The translations under genes were made by a program, and so were the position numbers. A stretch of DNA of 64,000 bases. Origin: Citrobacter sp. On2M (GTDB lineage: Bacteria > Pseudomonadota > Gammaproteobacteria > Enterobacterales > Enterobacteriaceae). Location of the stretch: assembly GCF_018035235.1 (NCBI RefSeq), contig NZ_WPCV01000004.1, positions 186,001-250,000 on the forward strand, written 5' to 3'. This document shows, piece by piece, positions 9,034-17,638 of the stretch (position 1 is the stretch's first letter; each line of letters opens with the position of its first letter). The notes under the pieces were generated by a model. That model worked only from the letters and a program-made list of their open reading frames with translations, ran no database searches and had not been told where the DNA came from.

Positions 9034-9438
9034 TTATCTGAATAAATCATCGACAGCATCATTCCATGCATGCCCAAAGACAGACCATTCCTGACTGATT
9101 GTAGGTGGAAAACCGCTCCGGCAGTATCCATTTTTAGATTCAAAATCAAAGACACCGTGTGGGTAACCATTTATTAGCAACACACATTTCTTACTGTCTT
9201 CTGACCAACCGATCTTCACATCTGATGGGATATGCCCATCTGACACATCTTCTGCATTGTAAATATGCAGTGCATCTTTGATAGGATTTCCGTCTGCTGA
9301 TTAATCAAATGCATAGAAGTACCCTGTTTGGCCATCATCTTCAAATACAGCAGTGTAAGAACCTTCTGGGGCCAAACTTTCTATTACCTGCTTTTCACCG
9401 ACGATGAGTTGAGTTTGAACAGTGACCGTTATTGTCAT
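9034..9438 (-). pseudogene. DUF2251-family gene interrupted by one in-frame TAA
   Basis: Read on the minus strand from ATG at 9438, the frame encodes 45 residues (VTVQTQLIVGEKQVIES, then YTAVFEDDGQTGYFYAFD), meets TAA at 9303-9301, and continues in the same frame for 88 codons (NPIKDALHIYNAEDV to VFGHAWNDAVDDLF). The combined 134 codons match the length and motifs of DUF2251 proteins (FEDDGxTGYFYA, SDVKIGWSED, YPHGVFDFE). The only defect seen is the single stop. It is downstream of two immunity genes, so an immunity or accessory role is possible but not shown. The 70-codon ORF at 9246-9034 is only the tail of this gene. Confidence 0.75.
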
Positions 9439-9514
9439 TTTAATTTCCCTGGATGTATAAAACTACGTTGTTCTGAAATTGATATTGATGATTTAAGTGC
9501 TTGATTTGGAATGT

Positions 9515-9785
9515 TTATATTAATTGTTTAAATGATGGGCGTCCCTGGAACTTACGCCATCTTTTGATTTCATCAATGACGCCTTGCAGGCTGTCTTCTC
9601 GGTCATCTGGGGGATAAAAAATCAAACCATTACCTTCCGGATGATCCACTATTTTATCGAAATGATCGACTAATGAGTCGATGTAATATTCACGGTCTAT
9701 TTCTCCCTGGTAGCGTGGGTTTGTGGAGAATTCATATGAATTCAGCTTCGGTGTAGTCTTCGAGTTTTTGCTTAAGATGATTCAT
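9515..9785 (-). pseudogene. Second colicin/pyocin immunity gene, frameshifted
   Basis: Starting at ATG 9785 the frame reads NHLKQKLEDYTEAEFI and then stops at TGA 9734-9732. In another frame, from 9733 on, the family sequence resumes with EFSTNPRYQGEIDREYY, DHPEGNGLIFYPPDDR and GVIDEIKRWRKFQG, ending at TAA 9517-9515. Im-family motifs (DYTEAEF, HPEGNGLIFYP, I-KRW) are clear. Compared with the intact copy just upstream, about seven residues of helix I/II are lost along with the frame. The break lies between two GAATTC words 10 bases apart, which may mark a deletion. It is a relic immunity gene of different specificity from its neighbour. Confidence 0.8.
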
Positions 9786-9819
9786 ATATTCACTGTTTTA
9801 ATAAATTTCTTTGCAGAAC

Positions 9820-10104
9820 TTATTTAGAATCTTTAAATAACTCTAAGCCATGAGATGCTCTCCATTTTTTTATTTCCCTGAATATTCCCAAGGGTGAACA
9901 TTCAATCTCATCTGGTGTATTAAAAATCAGTCCATTACCAAGTGGATGCTGGGTGACTTTGACTACATGCAGTTGTAGATCATCGATAAATTTACCAAAA
10001 TCCTTGGCATTTAGCCCATGTTTATTCTCAAAAAAGTTAGATAGCAGAGCAATGAACTCTGACTCAGTGTAATCGCTTATGGTTTTTTCATTATCTATTA
10101 GCAT
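9820..10104 (-). CDS. Colicin-E/pyocin DNase immunity protein
   Basis: A 94-residue acidic protein of the colicin/pyocin immunity family (Im2/Im7/Im9-like). The helix I motif ISDYTESEFIALL, the conserved HPLGNGLIFNTPDE around helix III, and IFREIKKWRASHG near the C-terminus are all present. Its role is to bind and block the DNase of the adjacent effector. Its start lies inside the effector's end (14-base overlap, 10091-10104), which suggests translational coupling and a cognate pair. It is intact although the effector and the next immunity gene are broken, as expected if immunity is kept against siblings or competitors. Confidence 0.92.
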   Translation of the reverse strand: MLIDNEKTISDYTESEFIALLSNFFENKHGLNAKDFGKFIDDLQLHVVKVTQHPLGNGLIFNTPDEIECSPLGIFREIKKWRASHGLELFKDSK

Positions 10105-11830
10105 TTTTATGTATTCCTATATGTAAGCGAGGAGTAGTAATGTTTATATTATCCATATTAAAAACTTCTCCGCCATGCTGGATTTCTTCTACGTGATGAA
10201 GTTCAAAAGTCGTTCTGCCGCCTACCTGCTCTGAAGGAATAGGATATGGTGCCAACCCCATTCTTATCAGGGTTTGGTTAGATGGTTTAAAATCCTTCAT
10301 AAGCTCAGGGCATTCTGACACCGCAAGCCAGAATTCTTCTCTGAAATGGTCAAAGTTGCGAAATGTTCTTCCTCGCAGCTTATCCGCCACCTGTGCAGGT
10401 ATCGGCGCTCCCAGCCCAGAACTGGCGGCCTCAAGCCAACGACCATTTCCGGATAAAATTTCACCGTGGCCGGTTGCTGTACCGGGGTCGTCCCGGGCTG
10501 TTTTCAGGTATACATATATCGGCTGAATGCCTGAATCGGCCGGAAAAATCAGAATATAATCGTTAAAATCGGCGACATCCGGCACAAGGAACGGTGGCGT
10601 GGTGTATTCGTTTTTGCCATCCGGGATGGGTGTTACCAGAATGGTTGGCTGATCCAGCGGTGGAACATCGTTTCCAGTATGTTCAGGTACATCACCCGTC
10701 GCAGGATTTTCCGGCGTCCATGTGATTAACGGCCCGTCTGCGTCGTGGGCAGGCGTAAATTCATAGCGATGATGTTCATCGTTCCACAGCATATTCGCAA
10801 CGCGCACGTTTGCGTACGGAGTACCTTCGCCGGTATGCACGCCGTAGACTTGCGATTTACCGTGAATGTCGGTTCCCCAGAAAAAACGAACCCGGGTTGT
10901 GGCAGTGCCACCTACCAGCGCCTTTTTCCGTAGTTCTTCTTCATACCAGAACTCATCGCGTCCGGGAACGCGTGCACTGTCCGTACCCGCGGACGGAATA
11001 TACAGCGCGGAAGCCAACGCGCCGATATAAGGAACGCCGCGTGCGGCGCTGAGCATGCCACTGAGTGACCACTCGCCCCACACCTGCGTCAGCCCACCTA
11101 AGATCGGCAGCGCGGCCGAGGCTTCTGCGGGCTGTGCATATCCGCAACAATCATCGACGGAAGATTGTGCGAAAACCGCCATCTGTCCGAAGTTTTCAGC
11201 CGATTCTTCACGGCTCCCCGCGTCTGTACAGCCTTTTTCTTTCAGACAGGATTTAGCATAGACCGGCGTAACTGCTGGAATGTGTGGTGCAGGGGGAGAA
11301 GGGCGTTTCACTATGGGTTTTATCGTACTGACCGGCTGAGGGCGGGGTGGTATAAACAAACGGTTGTACTCAGCAGGCAATGCCAGGTAGTCAAACTCAG
11401 TGTTGGCAATCAGGTGTTTGCAAAGAATATAGTCATACGATACTGCAATTTCTTCGGTATCCAGCTCGTTTAGGGCCACATAGGTTTGTATGCTTTTTAC
11501 CGATGCATTTCTTAATTGAATATAATAGTAGCGTTCCCATCTACCAAATCTGTTTATTCTCCATAAATCAATTTCAATAAACAGACGTTCATTATTATTG
11601 ATGGCGTTAATCAATAATGGTGTGCTTTTATCAATTAGTTTTGTGAAGTTCAGTAGCTGGGTATTAATACCAGAATCAGTATTAGCTAATCCATTCGAAA
11701 GTGAAAAAGCAAAAATCTCATCAGGATGGTTTTTCTGTCAGCGATTTCCTACAGATGCGTAAGTGCCACAGCCGGAAGAAATATTTCCTTGTTGTTCACC
11801 TGTTATCTTCAGGTAAATAAGATCGCCCAT
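10091..11830 (-). pseudogene. T6SS Hcp fused to pyocin-like region and HNH DNase, interrupted by TGA
   Basis: From ATG 11830 the minus-strand frame reads MGDLIYLKITGEQQGNISS, then CGTYASVGNR, hits TGA at 11740-11738 (codon 31), and stays open in the same frame to 10091: 579 codons in all. Residues 1-160 match Hcp, the type VI tube protein (GEQQGNI, DEIFAFSL, NFTKLIDKSTPLL, LWRINRFGRWERYYYIQLR). A Pro-rich linker follows, then a pyocin-S-like region (about 270-440) and a colicin-E-type DNase. The DNase keeps FELHHVEEIQ with HH at 545-546, NINITTP, and His570/His574, so its catalytic residues are intact. At the stop, Hcp proteins usually have Trp (VGNRWQ), so TGG to TGA is the simplest cause. 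Such Hcp-extended-toxin effectors are known in enterics. The 507-codon ORF from 11614 starts at an internal TTG and is not a natural start. Confidence 0.82.
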
Positions 11831-12013
11831 GCCATTTAATCCAGAGGTGTATTTTATAAGACCGAATTAAATAGCTAATAAATTTAAAAATCAAATAATG
11901 CATTGGCGATTAATGCTATATAAAAGGGGGGCATGTCTGAAATGTATTATGGGACGAATTAGCTGATGAGAATAATATTGATGAGATGAATGAGGTAATT
12001 TGAGCAGGGTCTG

Positions 12014-12042
12014 AGAAAAACCACCGGAATTACCCGGTGGCC
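12014..12042 (-). terminator. gltA intrinsic terminator
   Basis: On the minus strand CCACCGG-GTAATT-CCGGTGG is followed by TTTTT, 8 bases after the gltA stop codon. This is a compact rho-independent terminator. Confidence 0.85.
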
Positions 12043-12049
12043 TGAACAA

Positions 12050-13333
12050 TTAACGCTTAATTTCAGACTTAAAATCGCGCTTGTCGTAGCCGGTATACAG
12101 CTGACGTGGACGTGCGATCTTCATGCCGTCGGTGTGCATTTCGTTCCAGTGTGCAATCCAGCCAACGGTACGCGCCATGGCGAAAATAACGGTGAACATA
12201 GAAGACGGAATACCCATTGCTTTCAGAATGATGCCGGAGTAGAAGTCTACGTTCGGGTAGAGTTTCTTCTCAATGAAGTACGGGTCGTTGAGCGCAATGT
12301 GCTCAAGCTCCATAGCCACTTCCAGCAGATCATCTTTGGTGCCCAGTTCTTTCAGCACTTCGTGACAGGTTTCACGCATCACGGTGGCGCGTGGGTCATA
12401 GTTTTTATAAACACGGTGACCAAAGCCCATCAGGCGGAAAGAATCATTCTTGTCTTTCGCGCGGCGAACAAATTCTGGAATGTGTTTAACGGAGCTGATT
12501 TCTTCCAGCATTTTCAGTGCAGCTTCGTTTGCACCGCCGTGTGCCGGTCCCCACAGGGAAGCAATACCGGCTGCAATGCAGGCAAACGGGTTAGCGCCAG
12601 ACGAACCCGCGGTACGTACGGTAGACGTCGAGGCGTTCTGTTCGTGGTCGGCGTGCAGGATCAAGATACGGTCCATTGCGCGTTCCAGAATCGGGTTTAC
12701 TTCATATTTTTCGCACGGCGTGGAGAACATCATGTTCAGGAAGTTACCGGCGTAAGAGAGATCATTACGCGGGTACACGAACGGCTGTCCGATGGAGTAT
12801 TTGTAGCACATCGCGGCCATGGTCGGCATTTTGGACAGCAGACGGAAAGCGGCGATTTCGCGGTGACGCGGATTATTCACATCCAGCGAATCGTGGTAGA
12901 ACGCAGCCAGCGCACCAGTAACACCGCACATAACGGCCATCGGGTGAGAGTCGCGGCGGAAACCGTGGAACAGACGGGTGATCTGCTCGTGGATCATGGT
13001 ATGGCGAGTGACCGTAGTTTTGAACCCGTCGTACTCTTCCTGCGTCGGTTTTTCGCCGTACAGCAGGATATAACACACTTCCAGATAGTTGGACTCGGTC
13101 GCCAACTGGTCAATCGGGAAGCCGCGATGCAGCAAAATACCTTCGTCACCATCGATGAACGTAATTTTGGATTCGCAGGATGCGGTAGAGGTAAAACCTG
13201 GATCAAAAGTGAACATCCCTTTTGATCCGAGACTACGAATATCAATAACATCTTGACCGAGCGTACCTTTCAGCACATCCAGTTCAATAGCAGTATCACC
13301 ATTTAGAGTGATTTTTGCTTTAGTATCAGCCAT
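12050..13333 (-). CDS. gltA: Citrate synthase (type II, NADH-sensitive)
   Basis: A 427-residue enzyme that condenses acetyl-CoA and oxaloacetate into citrate at the entry of the TCA cycle. Length and sequence follow E. coli GltA almost throughout. Active-site motifs include [28 protein letters not shown] and VDFYSGI, which carry the two catalytic His and the Asp. The N-terminal domain that binds NADH in the hexameric type II enzyme is present. It is divergent from sdhC across a 712-base regulatory region and ends at a strong terminator. GGAGACC precedes the ATG. Confidence 0.98.
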   Translation of the reverse strand: MADTKAKITLNGDTAIELDVLKGTLGQDVIDIRSLGSKGMFTFDPGFTSTASCESKITFIDGDEGILLHRGFPIDQLATESNYLEVCYILLYGEKPTQEEYDGFKTTVTRHTMIHEQITRLFHGFRRDSHPMAVMCGVTGALAAFYHDSLDVNNPRHREIAAFRLLSKMPTMAAMCYKYSIGQPFVYPRNDLSYAGNFLNMMFSTPCEKYEVNPILERAMDRILILHADHEQNASTSTVRTAGSSGANPFACIAAGIASLWGPAHGGANEAALKMLEEISSVKHIPEFVRRAKDKNDSFRLMGFGHRVYKNYDPRATVMRETCHEVLKELGTKDDLLEVAMELEHIALNDPYFIEKKLYPNVDFYSGIILKAMGIPSSMFTVIFAMARTVGWIAHWNEMHTDGMKIARPRQLYTGYDKRDFKSEIKR

Positions 13334-13732
13334 TTACGGTCTCCTTAGCGCCTTATTGCTTAAGACTGCCGGAACTCACATTTGCTTTCGTACATCAATG
13401 AACCGTTACCAGTTTGTTATTTGGCTCGCCGCTCTGCGAAAGAGGGGATGACCTGGGTACAGAGCTATGGGCGCTTGCAGGTAAAACGGTCTTTTCATGG
13501 CGAATAAACTGCAAATCAAGAACTTAGCAATCCGAATTATTAAACCTGTCTATCACTAATAACTGTCCTGACGGTATTGGTCAATACTTCCACACTGTTG
13601 CATAACTAAATCTCCGGTGAAAGAGTGACCCCATAACTTTTACGCATTATATGCTTTTTCTGGTGTCGATTGTAACAACTTTGTTTAATGATTGTCAAAT
13701 CAGATGATTAAAAATTAAAATAATGTTGTTAT

Positions 13733-13748
13733 CGTGACCTATGTCACT
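13733..13748 (+). promoter_or_regulatory. Probable CRP site upstream of sdhC
   Basis: CGTGA-CCTATG-TCACT matches the TGTGA-N6-TCACA CRP consensus at 8 of 10 bases, with the correct spacing. It is centred about 80 bases upstream of the likely sdhC transcription start, and carbon catabolite control of sdh is established in E. coli. Confidence 0.65.
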
Positions 13749-13785
13749 GTTCGGGATAAAACCCGACAAACTATATGTAGGTTAA

Positions 13786-13814
13786 TTGTAATGATTTTGT
13801 GAACGTCCTATACT
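13786..13814 (+). promoter_or_regulatory. sdhC sigma-70 promoter
   Basis: TTGTAA (13786-13791) and TATACT (13809-13814) are separated by 17 bases. The surrounding bases, including GCCGCCAGGTCTCCGG just after the -10, match the mapped E. coli sdh promoter as I remember it. Confidence 0.75.
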
Positions 13815-14045
13815 GCCGCCAGGTCTCCGGAATACCCTGCAATCCCGAGCCAACCAGCGTTGTAACGTGTCGTTTTAGCATCTGGAAGCAGTGTTTTATA
13901 TGACGCGTAGTTATAGTAAGGACGCTGTCTGACCCGCACGCAGACCGGAGGAAGGAAATCCCGTCGTCTTTCAGGCTACAGGTGTCTTCATCTTCTGTAC
14001 CCGAAGTCCAAAGGGAATAATAAGAACAGCATGTGGGCGTTATTC

Positions 14046-14435
14046 ATGATAAGAAATGTGAAAAAACAAAGACCTGTCAATCTGGATCTGCAAACGATCC
14101 GGTTCCCAATCACGGCGATAGCGTCCATTCTCCATCGCGTATCCGGAGTGATCACCTTCGTGGCGGTCGGGATTCTGTTGTGGTTATTGGGTACCAGCCT
14201 TTCCTCCCCTGAAGGTTTCCTCGCGGCGTCATCCATTATGAATAACTTCTTTGTGGAGTTAATTCTGTGGGGGATCCTGATTGCGCTGGCATATCACGCC
14301 GTAATGGGCATTCGCCATCTGTTGATGGATTTTGGCTATATCGAAGAAACCCTCGAAGCAGGGACACGCTCCGCTAAAATTTGTTTCGTTATCATTGTCG
14401 TGCTTTCACTTCTCGCAGGAGTCCTCGTATGGTAA
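14046..14435 (+). CDS. sdhC: Succinate dehydrogenase cytochrome b556 subunit
   Basis: A 129-residue membrane anchor of complex II. Three hydrophobic helices are visible ([46 protein letters not shown]). The SIxHRxSG signature (residues 27-34, SILHRVSG) carries residues of the quinone site, and the His of [12 protein letters not shown] is in the position of the haem ligand. With SdhD it binds haem b and ubiquinone. I chose ATG 14046 ([11 protein letters not shown]), as in the E. coli protein; an in-frame ATG at 14031 would add five residues. The stop overlaps sdhD. Confidence 0.96.
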   Translation: MIRNVKKQRPVNLDLQTIRFPITAIASILHRVSGVITFVAVGILLWLLGTSLSSPEGFLAASSIMNNFFVELILWGILIALAYHAVMGIRHLLMDFGYIEETLEAGTRSAKICFVIIVVLSLLAGVLVW

Positions 14436-14776
14436 GCAACGCCTCCGCATTAGGACGCAACGGCGTACATGACTTCATTCTGGTTCGTGCTACCGCTATC
14501 GTTCTGACGTTATACATCATCTATATGGTCGGCTTCTTCGCCACCAGCGGCGAGCTGACGTTTGAAGTCTGGACCGGTTTCTTCTCATCGGCATTCACCA
14601 AAGTCTTCACCCTGCTGGCACTTTTTTCCATCTTGATTCATGCCTGGATCGGCATGTGGCAGGTGTTGACCGACTACGTTAAACCTCTGGCTGTGCGCCT
14701 GATTCTGCAACTGGCTATCGTCGTTGCGCTGGTGGTTTACGTCATTTATGGATTTGTTGTGGTGTGGGGTGTGTAA
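14429..14776 (+). CDS. sdhD: Succinate dehydrogenase membrane anchor subunit
   Basis: A 115-residue second anchor subunit with three membrane helices. The sequence [20 protein letters not shown] opens the protein as in E. coli, and [18 protein letters not shown] holds the haem-side His. It starts at ATG 14429, overlapping the sdhC stop by 7 bases, and its stop overlaps the sdhA ATG by one base (TAATG), which indicates coupled translation of the complex. Upstream codons in the same open frame lie within sdhC and are not used. Confidence 0.96.
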   Translation: MVSNASALGRNGVHDFILVRATAIVLTLYIIYMVGFFATSGELTFEVWTGFFSSAFTKVFTLLALFSILIHAWIGMWQVLTDYVKPLAVRLILQLAIVVALVVYVIYGFVVVWGV

Positions 14777-16542
14777 TGAAACTGCCAGTCAGAGAATTTG
14801 ATGCTGTTGTGATTGGTGCCGGCGGCGCAGGTATGCGCGCGGCGCTGCAAATTTCCCAGAGCGGTCAGACCTGTGCGCTGCTCTCCAAGGTGTTCCCAAC
14901 CCGTTCCCATACCGTATCTGCGCAAGGTGGTATCACCGTTGCGCTCGGTAATACCCATGAAGATAACTGGGAATGGCACATGTACGACACCGTAAAAGGG
15001 TCGGACTACATTGGTGATCAGGACGCTATTGAATATATGTGTAAGACCGGTCCGGAAGCGATTCTGGAACTGGATCACATGGGGCTGCCGTTCTCTCGCC
15101 TTGATAATGGCACCATTTATCAACGTCCGTTTGGCGGCCAGTCGAAGAACTTCGGCGGTGAGCAGGCGGCACGTACCGCAGCCGCGGCAGACCGTACCGG
15201 TCATGCGCTGTTGCACACGCTGTATCAGCAGAACCTGAAAAACCATACCACCATCTTCTCAGAATGGTATGCGCTGGATCTGGTTAAAAATGCCGATGGC
15301 GCGATTGTCGGTTGTACCGCGCTGTGTATCGAAACCGGTGAAGTCGTTTACTTCAAAGCTCGCGCAACCGTGCTGGCGACTGGTGGTGCTGGCCGTATTT
15401 ATCAGTCCACTACTAATGCCCACATCAACACCGGTGACGGCGTTGGTATGGCTATCCGCGCCGGTGTTCCGGTGCAGGATATGGAGATGTGGCAGTTCCA
15501 CCCAACCGGTATCGCCGGTGCGGGTGTTCTGGTCACAGAAGGCTGCCGTGGTGAAGGTGGCTACCTGCTGAATAAACACGGCGAGCGCTTTATGGAGCGT
15601 TATGCGCCAAATGCGAAAGACCTGGCGGGTCGTGACGTGGTGGCGCGTTCCATCATGATCGAAATCCGTGAAGGTCGCGGCTGCGACGGCCCATGGGGCC
15701 CGCACGCCAAGCTGAAACTTGACCACCTGGGTAAAGAAGTACTGGAATCCCGTCTGCCGGGCATTCTCGAGCTGTCTCGCACCTTCGCTCACGTTGATCC
15801 GGTGAAAGAGCCGATCCCGGTTATCCCAACCTGCCACTATATGATGGGCGGTATTCCGACCAAAGTAACCGGCCAGGCGTTGACCGTAAACGAGCAGGGC
15901 GAAGATGTGGTGATCCCTGGATTGTTTGCCGTCGGTGAAATTGCCTGTGTATCGGTTCATGGTGCAAACCGTCTGGGCGGCAACTCGCTGCTGGACCTGG
16001 TGGTGTTTGGTCGTGCGGTGGGGCTGCATCTGCAAGAGTCTATCGCCGAGCAGGGCGACCTGCTGGATGCGACCGAAGACGAAATCGATGCTTCTCTGGC
16101 GCGCCTGAATCGCTGGAACGGCAACCGCAACGGTGAAGACCCGGTGGCGATTCGCAAAGCGCTGCAGGAATGTATGCAGCACAACTTCTCGGTATTCCGC
16201 GAAGGCGATGCGATGGCGAAAGGTCTGGAAGAGCTGAAAGCGATTCGCGAGCGTCTGAAAAATGCCCGTCTGGACGATACCTCCAGCGAGTTCAACACCC
16301 AGCGTGTTGAGTGCCTGGAACTGGATAACCTGATGGAGACCGCGTACGCCACCGCAGTATCTGCAAACTTCCGTACCGAAAGCCGTGGCGCGCATAGCCG
16401 CTTCGACTTCCCGGAACGTGATGATGAAAACTGGCTGTGCCATTCCCTGTACCTGCCAGAGTCGGAATCCATGACGCGACGTCAAGTCAATATGGAACCG
16501 AAGCTGCGCCCGGCATTCCCGCCGAAGATTCGTACTTATTAA
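14776..16542 (+). CDS. sdhA: Succinate dehydrogenase flavoprotein subunit
   Basis: A 588-residue catalytic subunit that oxidises succinate to fumarate. It has the N-terminal dinucleotide fold ([14 protein letters not shown]), His45 in [11 protein letters not shown] as the site of covalent FAD, the substrate/active-site region [11 protein letters not shown], and a conserved Arg in RGRDV-type context ([10 protein letters not shown]). The C-terminus is identical in style to the E. coli protein ([12 protein letters not shown]). Length equals that of E. coli SdhA. The chosen ATG overlaps the sdhD stop. It acts on the cytoplasmic face with SdhB. Confidence 0.98.
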   Translation: MKLPVREFDAVVIGAGGAGMRAALQISQSGQTCALLSKVFPTRSHTVSAQGGITVALGNTHEDNWEWHMYDTVKGSDYIGDQDAIEYMCKTGPEAILELDHMGLPFSRLDNGTIYQRPFGGQSKNFGGEQAARTAAAADRTGHALLHTLYQQNLKNHTTIFSEWYALDLVKNADGAIVGCTALCIETGEVVYFKARATVLATGGAGRIYQSTTNAHINTGDGVGMAIRAGVPVQDMEMWQFHPTGIAGAGVLVTEGCRGEGGYLLNKHGERFMERYAPNAKDLAGRDVVARSIMIEIREGRGCDGPWGPHAKLKLDHLGKEVLESRLPGILELSRTFAHVDPVKEPIPVIPTCHYMMGGIPTKVTGQALTVNEQGEDVVIPGLFAVGEIACVSVHGANRLGGNSLLDLVVFGRAVGLHLQESIAEQGDLLDATEDEIDASLARLNRWNGNRNGEDPVAIRKALQECMQHNFSVFREGDAMAKGLEELKAIRERLKNARLDDTSSEFNTQRVECLELDNLMETAYATAVSANFRTESRGAHSRFDFPERDDENWLCHSLYLPESESMTRRQVNMEPKLRPAFPPKIRTY

Positions 16543-16557
16543 TGCGGAGACAGGACA

Positions 16558-17274
16558 ATGAAACTCGAGTTTTCAGTTTATCGCTATAACCCGGATGTTG
16601 ACGACGCTCCGCGCATGCAGGATTACACCCTGGAGGCGGAAGAAGGGCGCGACATGATGCTGCTGGATGCGTTGATGCAGCTGAAAGAAAAAGACCCATC
16701 GCTGTCGTTCCGCCGCTCCTGCCGTGAAGGGGTCTGCGGCTCCGACGGTCTGAATATGAACGGCAAAAATGGACTGGCCTGTATCACACCTATTTCTGCG
16801 CTGAATCAGCCGGGCAAGAAAATTGTCATTCGCCCGCTGCCGGGCTTACCGGTTGTGCGCGATTTGGTGGTAGACATGGGGCAATTCTACGCACAGTATG
16901 AGAAGATTAAGCCTTACTTGTTGAATAATGGGAAAAATCCGCCGGCTCGTGAGCATTTACAAATGCCTGAGCAGCGTGAGAAGCTCGATGGGCTGTATGA
17001 ATGTATTTTGTGTGCATGCTGCTCAACGTCCTGCCCATCGTTCTGGTGGAACCCGGACAAGTTTATTGGCCCGGCTGGCCTGCTGGCCGCGTATCGCTTC
17101 TTAATTGATAGCCGCGATACCGAGACCGACAGCCGCCTGGAAGGTTTAAGTGATGCTTTCAGCGTATTCCGCTGCCATAGCATCATGAACTGCGTCAGTG
17201 TATGTCCTAAAGGGCTGAACCCGACGCGTGCCATCGGCCATATTAAGTCGATGCTGCTCAAACGTAGTGCATAA
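16558..17274 (+). CDS. sdhB: Succinate dehydrogenase iron-sulfur subunit
   Basis: A 238-residue electron-transfer subunit. A ferredoxin-type [2Fe-2S] domain has SCREGVCGSDG followed by LAC. The C-terminal domain has CILCACCSTSCP and CHSIMNCVSVCPKGLNP, which supply the ligands of the [4Fe-4S] and [3Fe-4S] clusters. It passes electrons from SdhA flavin to the quinone site in SdhCD. It lies 15 bases after sdhA with GGAGACAGGAC as ribosome-binding site, and is followed by 364 bases before sucA. Confidence 0.98.
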   Translation: MKLEFSVYRYNPDVDDAPRMQDYTLEAEEGRDMMLLDALMQLKEKDPSLSFRRSCREGVCGSDGLNMNGKNGLACITPISALNQPGKKIVIRPLPGLPVVRDLVVDMGQFYAQYEKIKPYLLNNGKNPPAREHLQMPEQREKLDGLYECILCACCSTSCPSFWWNPDKFIGPAGLLAAYRFLIDSRDTETDSRLEGLSDAFSVFRCHSIMNCVSVCPKGLNPTRAIGHIKSMLLKRSA

Positions 17275-17314
17275 ATAGTTGTTGTTGCCGGGGAAGTGAT
17301 TCCCCGGTAGTGCA

Positions 17315-17396
17315 GGAAACCTCTAAAAACTGCCACATTGATAGCAATAATCGCAGCCTGAACAGCGAAGATTATTAGACAGTTTTTAAAGGTTCC
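17315..17396. repeat. Imperfect long inverted repeat (MITE-like hairpin)
   Basis: GGAAACCTCTAAAAACTG (from 17315) pairs with CAGTTTTTAAAGGTTCC (to 17396), and an inner AATAATCGC pairs with GCGAAGATTATT. The whole folds back on itself over 82 bases, with a short apical loop around GCCTGAAC. There is no coding content. It looks like a small palindromic insertion rather than a terminator, since no T-run follows. Confidence 0.55.
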
Positions 17397-17480
17397 TTAG
17401 CGGACGCAGAAAACACGACAGTCCGCAACAAGTGAACCCCGGCACGCACATCGGTGTGCGTGGTAGTATCCACGGCGAAA

Positions 17481-17597
17481 TACTCGTCATAGATCACGTT
17501 GCATGTGCGTTGGCTGCACTTGCTCACCCTGGTCACTTACTGGATGTAAGCTCCCAGGGATTCGCAAGCTTGCCGCCTTCCTGAAACGTGATCTATT
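17481..17597 (-). repeat. ERIC (IRU) element
   Basis: On the minus strand the core reads GGAGCTTACATCCAGTAAGTGAC, then GGGTGAGC and AGCCAACGCACATGCAA, then TATGACGAGTA, matching the enterobacterial repetitive intergenic consensus. The ends form an inverted repeat, ATAGATCACGTT (17489-17500) and AACGTGATCTAT (17585-17596). Insertion lies inside the sdhB-sucA spacer, so it would be transcribed and may alter mRNA folding or processing. Confidence 0.8.
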
Positions 17598-17638
17598 TAG
17601 AGTATTAAATAAGCAGAAAAGATGCTTAAGGGATCACG

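Larger units (their letters stand above)
13334..14045. promoter_or_regulatory. gltA-sdhC divergent control region
   Basis: There is no gene in these 712 bases. They hold the gltA promoter(s), a CRP-like site, the sdhC promoter and a roughly 230-base sdhC leader closely matching the E. coli leader. In E. coli this region integrates CRP, ArcA and FNR, and the sdhC 5' end is targeted by small RNAs such as Spot 42 and RyhB. I see the CRP-like and promoter sequences directly; the other inputs are known from the homologous locus and were not located base by base here. Confidence 0.75.
17275..17638 (+). other. sdhB-sucA spacer with stacked repeats
   Basis: No gene is visible in these 364 bases. The spacer holds a perfect 8-bp hairpin at 17288-17307, an imperfect long inverted repeat at 17315-17396, a small hairpin around 17441-17461 (ACGCAC/GTGCGT type) and an ERIC element. 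In E. coli sdh and suc are cotranscribed in part and sucA also has its own promoter, so these repeats would be folded in a readthrough transcript. Confidence 0.7.

Noticed and set aside
10091-11614. A free-standing 507-residue bacteriocin starting at 11614
   Set aside because: It would start at an internal TTG in the middle of an Hcp domain. The same frame continues upstream through one TGA to a proper ATG at 11830.
12134-13225. A 363-codon plus-strand frame
   Set aside because: It lies wholly antisense to gltA, has no family features and an unnatural composition.
15259-16485. A 408-codon minus-strand frame
   Set aside because: It is antisense to sdhA and is explained by the codon bias of the real gene.
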